A stretch of 64,000 bases of DNA from LMUY01 sp965199005. Its GTDB lineage: Bacteria > Pseudomonadota > Alphaproteobacteria > Acetobacterales > Acetobacteraceae. The first letter of the stretch is position 1. Each line of letters opens with the position of its first letter. Position numbers and translations under genes: made by a program. Where the stretch lies: the NCBI GenBank assembly GCA_965199005.1, contig CBDAQK010000001.1:682001-746000 (forward strand). The letters are read 5' to 3'. The notes below the pieces were generated by a model that searched no databases, was not told where the DNA came from, and saw only the letters and a program-made list of their open reading frames with translations. Shown piece by piece: positions 35,763 to 44,813 of this stretch.

Positions 35763-36785
35763 ATGAAAAAAGTCGGCTTTCTATCCTTTGGGCATTGGAC
35801 GCCTTCCCCGCAGTCACAAACGCGGTCGGCAGCCGACGCGCTCCTGCAATCCATCGACTTGGCCGTTGCGGCTGAGGCGTTGGGCGCGGATGGTGCTTAT
35901 TTCCGCGTCCATCACTTTGCCCGCCAACTCGCATCGCCCTTCCCGCTGCTGGCGGCGGTGGGTGCGAAAACCACCCGTATCGAAATTGGTACGGGGATCA
36001 TCGACATGCGCTACGAGAACCCGCTTTACATGGCCGAGGATGCGGGCGCGGCCGACCTCATCGCTGGTGGGCGCCTTCAACTGGGGATCAGCCGAGGCTC
36101 ACCCGAGCAGGTCATCGACGGCTGGCGCCATTTTGGCTACAGCCCGGCCGAGGGCGAGAGCGACGCCGATATGGGCCGGCGCCACGCGGAGGTCTTCCTC
36201 GACGTGCTGCGCGGAGAGGGTTTCGCGAAGCCAAACCCCCGTCCGATGTTTCCCAATCCGTCGGGCCTGCTGCGCCCAGAACCTTACTCTGAGGGTCTTC
36301 GCGACCGGGTTTGGTGGGGCGCTGGCTCCAACGCGACGGCGGTCTGGGCCGGCAAGCTGGGGTTGAACCTGCAAAGCTCCACCTTGAAGAACGACGAGAC
36401 CGGAGAACCTTTCCACATTCAGCAGGCCGCCCAAATCCGGGCCTTCCGTGCCGCTTGGAAAGAGGCCGGTCATACCCGCGCACCGCGTATATCGGTCAGC
36501 CGCAGCATCGTCGCCCTCGTGGATGAGCGTGACCGCGCCTACTTCGGACGCGGCGGCGGCGAAGACGACCAAATTGGCTTTCTTCACGGGAAGGCGCGCG
36601 CTATCTTCGGCCGGAGCTACGCCGCTGAGCCACCCGTCCTGATCGAGCAGCTCGGCAGGGACGAAGCCATTACCGAGGCCGACACAGTGCTGCTGACGGT
36701 CCCGAATCAGCTGGGTGTCGCCTACTGCGCCCATGCGATCGAGGCGATTCTGACCCACGTCGCGCCAGGCCTCAACTGGCGCTGA
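35763..36785 (+). CDS. Luciferase-like FMN-dependent monooxygenase
   Basis: A 340-residue LLM-class flavin oxidoreductase with the bacterial luciferase TIM-barrel fold. Conserved stretches are EALGADGAYFRVHHFARQLA near residues 39-58 and IEIGTGIIDMRYENPLYMAE near 78-97, with GGRLQLGISRGSPEQ for flavin binding. It uses FMNH2 supplied by a separate reductase, which is not nearby. AGGATG precedes the ATG. It is convergent with the MFS exporter gene, 23 bases on. The substrate is unknown. Confidence 0.87.
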   Translation: MKKVGFLSFGHWTPSPQSQTRSAADALLQSIDLAVAAEALGADGAYFRVHHFARQLASPFPLLAAVGAKTTRIEIGTGIIDMRYENPLYMAEDAGAADLIAGGRLQLGISRGSPEQVIDGWRHFGYSPAEGESDADMGRRHAEVFLDVLRGEGFAKPNPRPMFPNPSGLLRPEPYSEGLRDRVWWGAGSNATAVWAGKLGLNLQSSTLKNDETGEPFHIQQAAQIRAFRAAWKEAGHTRAPRISVSRSIVALVDERDRAYFGRGGGEDDQIGFLHGKARAIFGRSYAAEPPVLIEQLGRDEAITEADTVLLTVPNQLGVAYCAHAIEAILTHVAPGLNWR

Positions 36786-36808
36786 AGTGGGCCACGGCAG
36801 CGAAGCGC

Positions 36809-38017
36809 CTACTCAAGGCGCGCCTCATGACGGCGCGCCGCCAGGGCCAACGCCAGTGAGGCAGCCAGCGTTACCGGCACGCCGGCAAGCCAGGGCAATG
36901 TGGCGCTTGCCGCATACAGTGCCGTCCCAATGGCCGGGCCAGCCGCGTCCCTCACGTCCTGCACGCTGCTAAAGGCAGCCATGTAGGTCGCGCGCGCCTG
37001 TTTGGGCGCAAGTTCGGTGACGATGCCCTGCGTCAACGGGCCGGAGAGCATCTCGGCGAAAGCGACGAGCGTGACAGCGCCCAGCAGGCTTGGCAGCGCT
37101 GGCGAAACAAGGAGCGCGCCGAACGCCAGCACCAGCGTCGACCCGCTCGCGGCGACGATGACGGCACCCGTCACCCGCGCGGTAGCCCGGACGACCGGCA
37201 ACTGGAACATCACGCCGAGCAAGCCCGCCCAAGAGAAGAGCAGGCCGACACCAGTTGGCGCGAGAGTGCCTGCATCGGCGGCATAGAGCGGCAGGATGGC
37301 CTCGATCCAGCTCGACGCGATACCGAGTGCGGCCACCGGCATCAACAGGGCAGCGAGGCGGCGGTCATGCAAGGCCGCGAGGGCGGAGGCATCGTCGTCA
37401 TCCTCGTCCGCTTCGCTGCCGGCCGTTTCGGGCAGCAACGTCAGGACGAGAAGCGCCCCCAGCAGCATCGCCGCGCCAGAGACGACGAAGACCAGGCTCA
37501 ACGACTGCAGGGCGACGAAGGCGCCGAGCGCCGGCCCGACCACGCTACCCGCATTCGATGCCATTCGCGTCAGCGCGTAATGCTGCCTGATCTGCCCGGC
37601 AGGCACGACGTCGGCGATGACGGTCGCCGCGGTGGGATGGAGCACGCTTTCGAAGGCGCCAATCAGTAGCAGGCAGGCCGCCGCCGCGACCACGCCGTGC
37701 GACCAATGGAGCAAAAGGAAGCCAACCCCAATCCCCATCGTGGAAGCCAGCAGCACCCGGCGACGGCCCAGCCGGTCTGCGATGCCTCCAACCAGCGGGG
37801 TGGCCAGCAACTCGCCCCCGGCATAGCAGCCGAGGAGCAGCCCGATAGTGCCCGTGGCAATGCCGCCCTCCCGATGCGCCCACAGCGCAAAGAACGGCAT
37901 CAGCACCCCGTCGGCCAATCCGGCTAGAAAAAACAAGCCGGTGGCGACCCGTGCCGCTCGCGGCAAATTGCGGATAAGGGCTATGTCAGACGATAAAACT
38001 CGCGGTATCAGCGTCAC
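36809..38017 (-). CDS. MFS transporter, drug-efflux type
   Basis: A 402-residue major facilitator with about 12 membrane helices. The first cytoplasmic loop motif is GGIADRLGRRRVLLAS (residues about 77-92) and the matching second-half position is less conserved. A cytoplasmic Asp/Glu-rich loop (AGSEADEDDDDAS) separates the two halves. The hairpin GGCGCGCC-TCATGAC-GGCGCGCC at 36817-36839 lies at its 3' end, between the convergent genes. A 15-base palindrome lies 27 bases upstream of the start, so it may be controlled by a local repressor encoded elsewhere. Confidence 0.88.
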   Translation of the reverse strand: MTLIPRVLSSDIALIRNLPRAARVATGLFFLAGLADGVLMPFFALWAHREGGIATGTIGLLLGCYAGGELLATPLVGGIADRLGRRRVLLASTMGIGVGFLLLHWSHGVVAAAACLLLIGAFESVLHPTAATVIADVVPAGQIRQHYALTRMASNAGSVVGPALGAFVALQSLSLVFVVSGAAMLLGALLVLTLLPETAGSEADEDDDDASALAALHDRRLAALLMPVAALGIASSWIEAILPLYAADAGTLAPTGVGLLFSWAGLLGVMFQLPVVRATARVTGAVIVAASGSTLVLAFGALLVSPALPSLLGAVTLVAFAEMLSGPLTQGIVTELAPKQARATYMAAFSSVQDVRDAAGPAIGTALYAASATLPWLAGVPVTLAASLALALAARRHEARLE

Positions 38018-38043
38018 TTGAAGTCCCTCGCGACTGCCTGCGC

Positions 38044-38058
38044 AATGCGATTCGCATT
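38044..38058. promoter_or_regulatory. Palindrome upstream of the MFS gene
   Basis: AATGCGA-T-TCGCATT is a perfect inverted repeat with a one-base centre, 27 bases upstream of the MFS start. It could be a repressor operator. No regulator gene is adjacent. Confidence 0.4.
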
Positions 38059-38449
38059 ACGGCAGAGTGGTCGCGTTGACTGACGTGAACGCTTACGGCC
38101 TTCCGCGAGGACGGCGCGTGCGTTAGAGCATCACTCGCGTGAAGATGCAAGCTCATGACGGGCGACTGGATTCATTTTGACGCTGCCGTCGCGGAGAGCT
38201 TAACCTGGCGTAGGACGACCCTAATTTCGTGACGAACCGCTGGACCGGCCACGCCAGACCCCAAAATCTCCCCAGCGCGCGCCGATCCGGCGGCTACAAG
38301 ATGAGGTGCAGGTTGCTTCCGAACGGGTCTCAGGCCCCTATGTCGTCCAGACGTTCCCAACCCGCCATGAAGGACCATCCATCGTCATCACCTTCTAGCA
38401 GAACAGGCCTGACCCTCTGCAACCCACCAGCAATACAGGATCCGATGCC
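38059..38449. other. Gap before the peptide receptor gene
   Basis: No confident gene. A plus-strand frame ending at 38398 reads RVSGPYVVQTFPTRHEG and has a faint look of the tail of a Rieske-type or related protein, but it is too short to call. A GCATC/GATGC inverted repeat lies near 38129-38150. Confidence 0.35.
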
Positions 38450-39964
38450 ATGAATCGACGCTCGTTCCTCGCTACCTCCGCCGCGGCAGCTTTATTACCC
38501 GGCGCCGTCAACGCACAGAAGGCACAGGACACGCTGCGCGTGACGTGGCGCGATGCGGTGCCGGACGTCGACCCTTACCACAACTCGCTACGGACCGGGT
38601 TGATTGTCTCCCATGAGGCCTGGGACATGCTGGTGTACCGCGACCCGGAGACGTTCAAGAACGTGCCTGCCCTTGCCACCGGGTGGACGCAGGTGGACCC
38701 GACCACACTCGAATTCACCCTGCGCGACGGCGTGAAATTCCACAACGGCGACGCATTCGGCGCCGACGACGTCGTCTACACCATCCAGAGCGTCCTGAAC
38801 GACCCGAAAGTCGCCGTCCCAAGCAATTTTTCGTTTTGGTCGGGTGCGGAGAAGATCAACGACCACCAGGTGCGGCTGACGCTGAAGGCACCGTTCCCCG
38901 CGGCACTCGAGTATCTGGCGATGCTCACGCCGATTCATCCCAAGATGTACCGCGAGAAAATGGGGCCAGAGGGCTTCTCCAAGGCCCCGGTGGGCACCGG
39001 CCCGTATCGCATCACCGGCGTGAACGGCAGCTCCCTGATCGCGTTCGAACGGTTTGATGGGTATTATGCCGGCGCGCCCAAGCCGCGGCCCGCGATCAAA
39101 AACCTCAAGATCATCGAGGTGCTGGACGCGGCGAGCGAATTGTCGGCCCTCATCGCCGGGCAGACCGACTGGATCTGGAACTACAACCCCGACCAGTTCG
39201 AAAGCCTCAAGATGCTGCCAGGCAAGGCCGCGGTGCGTGCCGGGTCCATGCGGCTCTTCTACCTGCAGCTCGACGCTGCCGGCCGCACCGGCAAGGGTAA
39301 CCCGCTCACCAACCTCAAGGTGCGCCAAGCCATCTTCCACGCGATCGACCGCAATGCGATCGCCCATAACCTGATGCAGGGCGACAGCCACCCGGTGAAC
39401 GCCCCCTGCTTCCCAACCCAGTTCGGCTGCAACCAGGCTGCCGCCGTGGAGTATGACTACGATCCCGCCAAGGCCAAGGCGCTGCTGAAGGAGGCCGGCT
39501 TCCCTGACGGGTTTTCGACGACGATCTACACCTACGTCCTGCCGTCCTATCCCGCCGCGGTGCAGGGTTACCTACGGGCAGTGGGCATCACTCTGAATAT
39601 CCAGCAGCTCCAGGTCGGTGCCGAAATCGAAAAGGTCATGGGTGGCCAGACGCCAACCAACCTTGGCAGCTGGGGCAGCAACTCGATTAACGACGCCTCG
39701 GCGATCCTGCCCTATTACTTCGGCACCGGATCGAATGATTATGCTGGTGATCCCGAACTGCAGAAAGAAGTCCAGTTGGGCGGCTCGGAGACCGAACCGG
39801 CGAAGCGGGAAGCGCACTACACCGCGGCGATCCGCCGCGCCACCGAGCAGGCCTACTGGCTGCCCCTTTGCACTTCGGTAACCTACTACGCCTATGCCAA
39901 GGGCCTCGACTTCAAGCCCTTTCCCGACGAGCTGCCACGCTTCTACCTGTCGAAGTGGCTCTAG
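38450..39964 (+). CDS. Peptide-type ABC receptor (SBP_bac_5) with probable Tat signal
   Basis: A 504-residue receptor. The N terminus MNRRSFLATSAAAALLPGAV has a twin arginine followed by Ser-Phe-Leu, so export may go through Tat. The mature part shows LRVTWRDAVPDVDPYHNSLR, VGTGPYRITGVNGSSLIAFE and VRQAIFHAIDRNAIAHNLMQ, all typical of DppA-like receptors. It has no permease or ATPase partner in the window. The next recognisable gene is 571 bases downstream on the other strand. Confidence 0.9.
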   Translation: MNRRSFLATSAAAALLPGAVNAQKAQDTLRVTWRDAVPDVDPYHNSLRTGLIVSHEAWDMLVYRDPETFKNVPALATGWTQVDPTTLEFTLRDGVKFHNGDAFGADDVVYTIQSVLNDPKVAVPSNFSFWSGAEKINDHQVRLTLKAPFPAALEYLAMLTPIHPKMYREKMGPEGFSKAPVGTGPYRITGVNGSSLIAFERFDGYYAGAPKPRPAIKNLKIIEVLDAASELSALIAGQTDWIWNYNPDQFESLKMLPGKAAVRAGSMRLFYLQLDAAGRTGKGNPLTNLKVRQAIFHAIDRNAIAHNLMQGDSHPVNAPCFPTQFGCNQAAAVEYDYDPAKAKALLKEAGFPDGFSTTIYTYVLPSYPAAVQGYLRAVGITLNIQQLQVGAEIEKVMGGQTPTNLGSWGSNSINDASAILPYYFGTGSNDYAGDPELQKEVQLGGSETEPAKREAHYTAAIRRATEQAYWLPLCTSVTYYAYAKGLDFKPFPDELPRFYLSKWL

Positions 39965-40535
39965 GCGTCACAGGCTGCCGCCGGCGCACATGACGAGCTG
40001 CTGGCCCAGGTTGGGTCCGGTGGGCGACCACCCCGCCAAGCCTGGTGCGCTGCCACCGAACGCGGCGCGCGATACGGTAACGCGAGAGGGCGACCTGACG
40101 GCCGCGCAGGCCATCACCGCCGCTGCCAGCGTGGCACTGGCCGGCGCAGATTTCCCCTTCAAAAAGATCGACAGCCTGATCCGCGGCCAACAAATGCTGC
40201 GGATAAATTACCGGGGTATCCCAGAGATGGTCAAGCCAACCTCGTGCCCAGTTCAGGCTTGCGACGCGAGGGCAAGCGTTTGGCGCATTCCGCCCGAATA
40301 CCTTTAGACATGTCAGTTCCATGCGGCAGGTGGAGCGACCGGGCAACCAGCCCGGTCACTCGGACCGATCTTAATGTCGCTCCCGCTTCGAGGATAACTT
40401 GGTGATGATGAAAGCATAGTTATCGATTCGACGTTTTTGAGCATTCTTCAAATACAGAGCGTACGACTGTCGGTACACCAGAAATACGCTTCCGAGAACT
40501 TCCACGGAACTTCGAGTTGACGGCGCGGTTCGCGG
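39965..40535. other. Gap without a confident gene
   Basis: I see no gene that I can support in these 571 bases. A short minus-strand frame (40162 to 39968) ends in GPNLGQQLVMCAGGSL, which faintly resembles a dehydrogenase C terminus. The rest shows no recognisable product. Confidence 0.4.
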
Positions 40536-41276
40536 TCATCCTGCCCATATCGGGCGCATCTCCCGCTCGAGCGCTGCAATGACCGACGCGGCCACCGGGT
40601 GACGTTGCATCGCTTCGTGGGGCAGCAACGCGAGCTCCGTGGTAAACCGGCCGTAGCGGCTCTGGGCCACGGCCGTCAGAGTGTGGGGTCCCAGCGGCGC
40701 GGCCGAGATGATCTCCAACCTGCTGCGATCGAGTCCCGGGCCGTTGATGGCGGCCGCGACCGCGACATTGCTCTCGGCCGGGAAGCGGCACGCGCCCTCC
40801 CGAACCGAGCCGGCGAAGACAGGACCAGGCTCGCTGCCGATGCCGGGGCGGCAGAGAGTGAGGTGAAGCTGCATATCGGGATCACGGGACGCGGTGGCGA
40901 TTCCATCCAATCCCGAGATCGCGCCCCAGAGAAGGCGCAACCTATGCCGGCTCTCCCGGGCCGCGCGGTCCAGGCTATCGTGCACCGCCGGGTCGGCCAA
41001 TGCGGCCGCGTTCACTGTCCAGGTTTCCGCCATGGCAAGCACCCCGGCGCCGTGCTGCGCCAGGAAGGCGGGTGACGCGAGATCGAGAACGAGGTCGAAA
41101 TCCTGTGCAAGGAACGTATAGACATCCGTCCACGCAGGCCCGGCTTGCGTCTCGGTCGCGTGCCGGCAAAGGACACCGGCCAACATCCAGCCGGGCGCGG
41201 AGATCAAGTAGGCGATGACCTCCCGGCCAATCCGCCCCGCCCCGATCACTCCGACTCGCCTCCGGCGATTGTTCAC
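40536..41276 (-). CDS. nadX: L-aspartate dehydrogenase-like protein
   Basis: A 246-residue NAD(P)-binding protein. The Rossmann motif is VGVIGAGRIGREV (GxGxxG at residues 12-17). The C-terminal half matches the aspartate-dehydrogenase domain, with FPAESNVAVAAAINGPGLDR and LGPHTLTAVAQSRYG. The known enzyme oxidises L-aspartate to iminoaspartate for NAD synthesis. I chose the GTG at 41276 because AGGGGA lies upstream and the protein then starts just before the Rossmann strand. nadC lies 12 kb away, so a catabolic amino-acid role is equally likely. Confidence 0.72.
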   Translation of the reverse strand: MNNRRRRVGVIGAGRIGREVIAYLISAPGWMLAGVLCRHATETQAGPAWTDVYTFLAQDFDLVLDLASPAFLAQHGAGVLAMAETWTVNAAALADPAVHDSLDRAARESRHRLRLLWGAISGLDGIATASRDPDMQLHLTLCRPGIGSEPGPVFAGSVREGACRFPAESNVAVAAAINGPGLDRSRLEIISAAPLGPHTLTAVAQSRYGRFTTELALLPHEAMQRHPVAASVIAALEREMRPIWAG

Positions 41277-41705
41277 GCGCGCTCGTCCCCTGCTTGGCCC
41301 CGCCTGCTTGTAGCAAGGGTTGCCGGGCGCGCAGAGGCCTGTCTGCCGCCGGTACTCGGCGGCGGGGGCCATTTCGTACCCGGTTTCGTCCTCTTCCATC
41401 CTGGTTTGGAATACCAATTTTGCCGGCCAGGTGCTTTTGCTGGAGCAAGGGATTGACCATCCGATTGGCCGAACAGAATGCGCGACCGGTCCACTCGATC
41501 GCCGATCGCGGATCCGTGATTGAAATGGGCGTGTGACATTGTCCGGCCCGGCCCGCGAATTCCTCGATGCGTCTGGAGCTGCGGAGCGTTATTTGGGTGA
41601 TGGCGGGGCGGGCGCGCGTCCTGCCAGTGCGGCGATCGATCTTGCCGCCCGGCTCCGCGCATGTATCGCTGCCAGCACCTTAGCCTAAACAAGGAAGAAA
41701 ACGAG
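41277..41705. other. Divergent intergenic region
   Basis: No gene is supported in these 429 bases between the aspartate-dehydrogenase-like gene (minus) and the Pht5-like gene (plus). It presumably holds both promoters. I found no convincing palindrome or riboswitch. Confidence 0.4.
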
Positions 41706-42695
41706 ATGGCAAAGCTGCAACTCTCCGTCGCGATCGGCGACTATGACCGCATGCGGCCGCTGGTCGACGGTGCCGTGCAGATCGACGCGGTCGATGCGCA
41801 GTATATGCTGCTGGACCCGGAGGAAATCTTCTTCCGCGCCTTCCGACATGCCGATTTCGATATCTGCGAACTGTCCATGAGCAGCTACTGCGTCAAGACG
41901 GCTGATGGCACCAGCCCCTATATCGCCATCCCGGTCTTCCCATCCCGGGCGTTCCGCCACACCTCGGTCTATGTGCGCACGGACCGTATTCACGCGCCGG
42001 CGGATTTGAAGGGCAAGCGGATCGGGTTGCCGGAGTACCAGCTCACGGCCAATGTCTGGGTCCGGATGTTCCTTGAGGAGGATTACGGCATCCGCCCGTC
42101 CGACGTGACATGGGTGCGCGGCGGCTACGAGCAAAAAGGCCGGGTCGAGAAGATCAGCCTGAACTTGCCGGGCGATGTGAGGGTTGAAAGCGCCAGGCCG
42201 GAGGAGACCATTTCTGGCCTGCTGGCGAGCGGCCAGTTGGATGCTGTGATTGGCCCCCGCGCCCCGTCCTGCTTCGACCGGGGCCACCCCGATGTGGGGT
42301 ATTTGTTCCCTGACCCACAGCAAGCTGGCGCCGACTGGTATCGGCGCACCAAGATGTTTCCGATCATGCACACGCTCGGCATCCGCCGGACTTTGGCGGA
42401 GGCGCATCCCTGGCTGCCAGCCGCGGTCATGAAGGCGTTCGAGAAGTCCAAATCCGTCGCCCTGGCCAAGCTCGGCGACACGTCTGCGACCAAGGTGACC
42501 CTGCCGTTCGTCGAGGAACAGTTGCGCGCGGCCCGGACCTTGATGGGCGAGGATTTCTGGTCCTATGGGTTAGAACCGAACCGGTTGGTGCTGGCACGCT
42601 TTCTGGAGCGCCATCACGCGGAGGGGCTGTCGTCCCGGTTGCTGCGGCCGGAGGAGCTGTTCCACCCGGCGTCGCTCGAGTCGCATAAGATTTGA
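41706..42695 (+). CDS. 4,5-dihydroxyphthalate decarboxylase (Pht5)-like protein
   Basis: A 329-residue protein with the periplasmic-binding-like fold of Pht5. Characteristic stretches are FDICELSMSSYCVKTADGTS near residues 54-73, SRAFRHTSVYVRTD, DLKGKRIGLPEYQLTANVWV and the late WSYGLEPNRLVLARFLERHH. Pht5 removes CO2 from 4,5-dihydroxyphthalate; many relatives are annotated as ABC receptors. There is no signal peptide, which favours a cytoplasmic enzyme. AAGGAAG lies before the ATG at 41706. Confidence 0.78.
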   Translation: MAKLQLSVAIGDYDRMRPLVDGAVQIDAVDAQYMLLDPEEIFFRAFRHADFDICELSMSSYCVKTADGTSPYIAIPVFPSRAFRHTSVYVRTDRIHAPADLKGKRIGLPEYQLTANVWVRMFLEEDYGIRPSDVTWVRGGYEQKGRVEKISLNLPGDVRVESARPEETISGLLASGQLDAVIGPRAPSCFDRGHPDVGYLFPDPQQAGADWYRRTKMFPIMHTLGIRRTLAEAHPWLPAAVMKAFEKSKSVALAKLGDTSATKVTLPFVEEQLRAARTLMGEDFWSYGLEPNRLVLARFLERHHAEGLSSRLLRPEELFHPASLESHKI

Positions 42696-42745
42696 GGGAG
42701 GCCCCCGTGCGGGACCGCGGCGCCGGAGAGTTTACGATCATTCCC

Positions 42746-43591
42746 TCAGTCCGGCAGAACTCCGCGCCGTTGCAGGTAGAACGCGGCCGCATTGCCACCG
42801 AACACGGCCGCCCGGCTGGACTCGTCGAGCCCAGCAAGCAACTGCTCCGCGGCCGTCCGCCAGGCTTGATAGCCGCCGGCCGTCTGCACGACAGGCCAGT
42901 CGCTCCCCCACATCAGGCGGCCAGGCCCAAAGCATGTCAGGAGGTGGGCAACAAAGGGCCGCAACGCATCCACCGTCCAATCCTGGGCGGCCTCCGTCAC
43001 CAGGCCGGACAGCTTGCAGGTGATGCGCGGCCTTGCGGCGATGGCGGCGATATCCGCCCGCCAGGGGTCGAGCAGTCCCTTGCGAATGAAGGGTTTGGCA
43101 GCATGATCCAGCACAATTGCGAGGTCTGGATACCGGTCGATGAACACCGGGAATTGTGGCAGATGGCGCGGCAGCACCAAGGCATCGAAGCAGAGGCCGC
43201 ACGCCACCATGGTATCCATCGCCGGGCGTAGGTCGGCGCGCAACAGCCAATCGTCATCCGCGATGTCCTGCACCATCGGACGCAGCCCGACGAGCAGGCG
43301 GTCTTGCGCCAACTCGGCGATACGCGCAGGCGCGTCCGGCGCAGTGAAGTCAACCCAACCGACCACACCCGCGACAAACGGCGTCCGCTGGGCGATGTCG
43401 AGCAGGAAACGGGTCTCCGCAACCGTCTCGGCCGCCTGCACAAGGATCGTTGCAGCGATGCCGTGCCGTGCCAGATGGGGCGCCAAATCGTCCGGCCTGT
43501 AATCGCGGTAGAGCACACCCGAGTTGGGCGTCAGCCATCCGTAATCGCCGCGCGCGACGGCCCAGAAATGCTGATGCGCATCGATCATCAA
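42746..43591 (-). CDS. Amidohydrolase 2 family (COG3618) metal-dependent hydrolase
   Basis: A 281-residue TIM-barrel hydrolase. The metal motif is IDAHQHFW at the N terminus. A second His occurs in IVLDHAAKP (near residue 163) and the catalytic Asp is in LMWGSDWPVV. Family members include L-fuconolactonase and 2-pyrone-4,6-dicarboxylate lactonase, so a lactone or cyclic imide substrate is likely. It is on the same strand as the RutA-like gene, 75 bases downstream of it, and could act on that enzyme's product. Confidence 0.85.
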   Translation of the reverse strand: MMIDAHQHFWAVARGDYGWLTPNSGVLYRDYRPDDLAPHLARHGIAATILVQAAETVAETRFLLDIAQRTPFVAGVVGWVDFTAPDAPARIAELAQDRLLVGLRPMVQDIADDDWLLRADLRPAMDTMVACGLCFDALVLPRHLPQFPVFIDRYPDLAIVLDHAAKPFIRKGLLDPWRADIAAIAARPRITCKLSGLVTEAAQDWTVDALRPFVAHLLTCFGPGRLMWGSDWPVVQTAGGYQAWRTAAEQLLAGLDESSRAAVFGGNAAAFYLQRRGVLPD

Positions 43592-43666
43592 GCGGTGGAC
43601 GCCTCAATCACGCGGCACGGGACACTGGCTCTGGATCGTCAGCCCCCGGTCCGCGACAAATTGCTG

Positions 43667-44749
43667 CTATGCATTGAAGGCCCGGTCCGCACGACAGCGC
43701 ATCAGCGGCTGAATGCGCCCGCCAAATGCGTCCATGCCGATCAGGAAGTCGTCGAAGGTGAGCATGATGCCCTTTACGCCAGGCATCGTCGCAACCTCGT
43801 CCAGCATGGCAGCCACGCTGGCATATGATCCGACCAACGTCCCCATGTTGAAGTTGATGGGGGAGGGAGAGCGTTGGATTGCGCTGGCCATCGACGTGTC
43901 CGACGGGGCAGTGTCCTCGGCCGCCTTGCTCAGCAGATGGGCCAATGCGGCCTTATCCGCGCCCGCATTGTACAAATCCCACTTCGCCATCGCCGCCTGG
44001 TCCGTCTCATCCGCGATCACCATGTAGAGCATGTAACTGCCGACATCGCGGCCGGTCCGTCTGCCATGCTCCAACATACGCGCCGGGACGCCTGCAGCCC
44101 GGGTCGGCTCGTTGACACCTTCGCCGAGGGCAAAGTTGAAATCGCAATATTGCGCGGCAAACTCCATCCCCCGGTCGCTCTGCCCGGCGGATACGAGCTT
44201 GATCGGCGCCGCCGGCTGGGGGCTCAACCGGCAATCATCCATGGTGAAGAATTCGCCCTTGCGGTCCGAATGCCCGGTCTCCCACAGGTCACGCATGATC
44301 TGCACGTATTCGGTGCTATAATCGTAGCGTCTTGCGAAATGTTCGTCGCCGGGCCAAAGCCCCATCTGGCTGTATTCGATCTTGTGCCAGCCGGAGACGA
44401 TATTCACGCCGAAGCGCCCCCTTGAGACATCGGCAATCGTGCTCGTCATTCTAGCCACAATCGCCGGTGGAAGCGTCAGCACCGCCGTGGATGCATAAAG
44501 CCGTATGCGCGAGGTGACCGACGCCAAGCTGGCCATCAAGGTGAAGCTTTCGAGCCCGTGGTCCCAGAACCCGGTCTTGCCACCGAAGCCGTGCAGCTTG
44601 ATCATGGACAGGGCGAAGTCCATCCCGAAGGCTTCTGCCTTCTGGACGATTTGTTTGTTCAACTCGAAGCTCGGCATGTATTGCGGCGAACTCTCCGAAA
44701 TAATCCAACCATTATTGTTGATCGGAATGAAGACGCCGATATCCATCAC
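43667..44749 (-). CDS. rutA: RutA-like FMN monooxygenase
   Basis: A 360-residue LLM-class monooxygenase that closely follows RutA, the pyrimidine monooxygenase that opens the uracil ring at the amide bond. Shared stretches include MDIGVFIPINNNGWIISESS, IKLHGFGGKTGFWDHGLESF and IVARMTSTIADVSRGRFGVN, and INFNMGTLVGSYASVA near the end. The genes rutB to rutG are absent. The enzyme may open a uracil-like or other N-heterocyclic ring, with the amidohydrolase next door taking the product. Met-Met at the start leaves a one-codon uncertainty. Confidence 0.82.
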   Translation of the reverse strand: MMDIGVFIPINNNGWIISESSPQYMPSFELNKQIVQKAEAFGMDFALSMIKLHGFGGKTGFWDHGLESFTLMASLASVTSRIRLYASTAVLTLPPAIVARMTSTIADVSRGRFGVNIVSGWHKIEYSQMGLWPGDEHFARRYDYSTEYVQIMRDLWETGHSDRKGEFFTMDDCRLSPQPAAPIKLVSAGQSDRGMEFAAQYCDFNFALGEGVNEPTRAAGVPARMLEHGRRTGRDVGSYMLYMVIADETDQAAMAKWDLYNAGADKAALAHLLSKAAEDTAPSDTSMASAIQRSPSPINFNMGTLVGSYASVAAMLDEVATMPGVKGIMLTFDDFLIGMDAFGGRIQPLMRCRADRAFNA

Positions 44750-44813
44750 TCAACTCCACAGGCCGCCCGTCCGGCGCTTGCCAGCAAGGGGCGTGCCAGT
44801 GGCATGAACGGCG

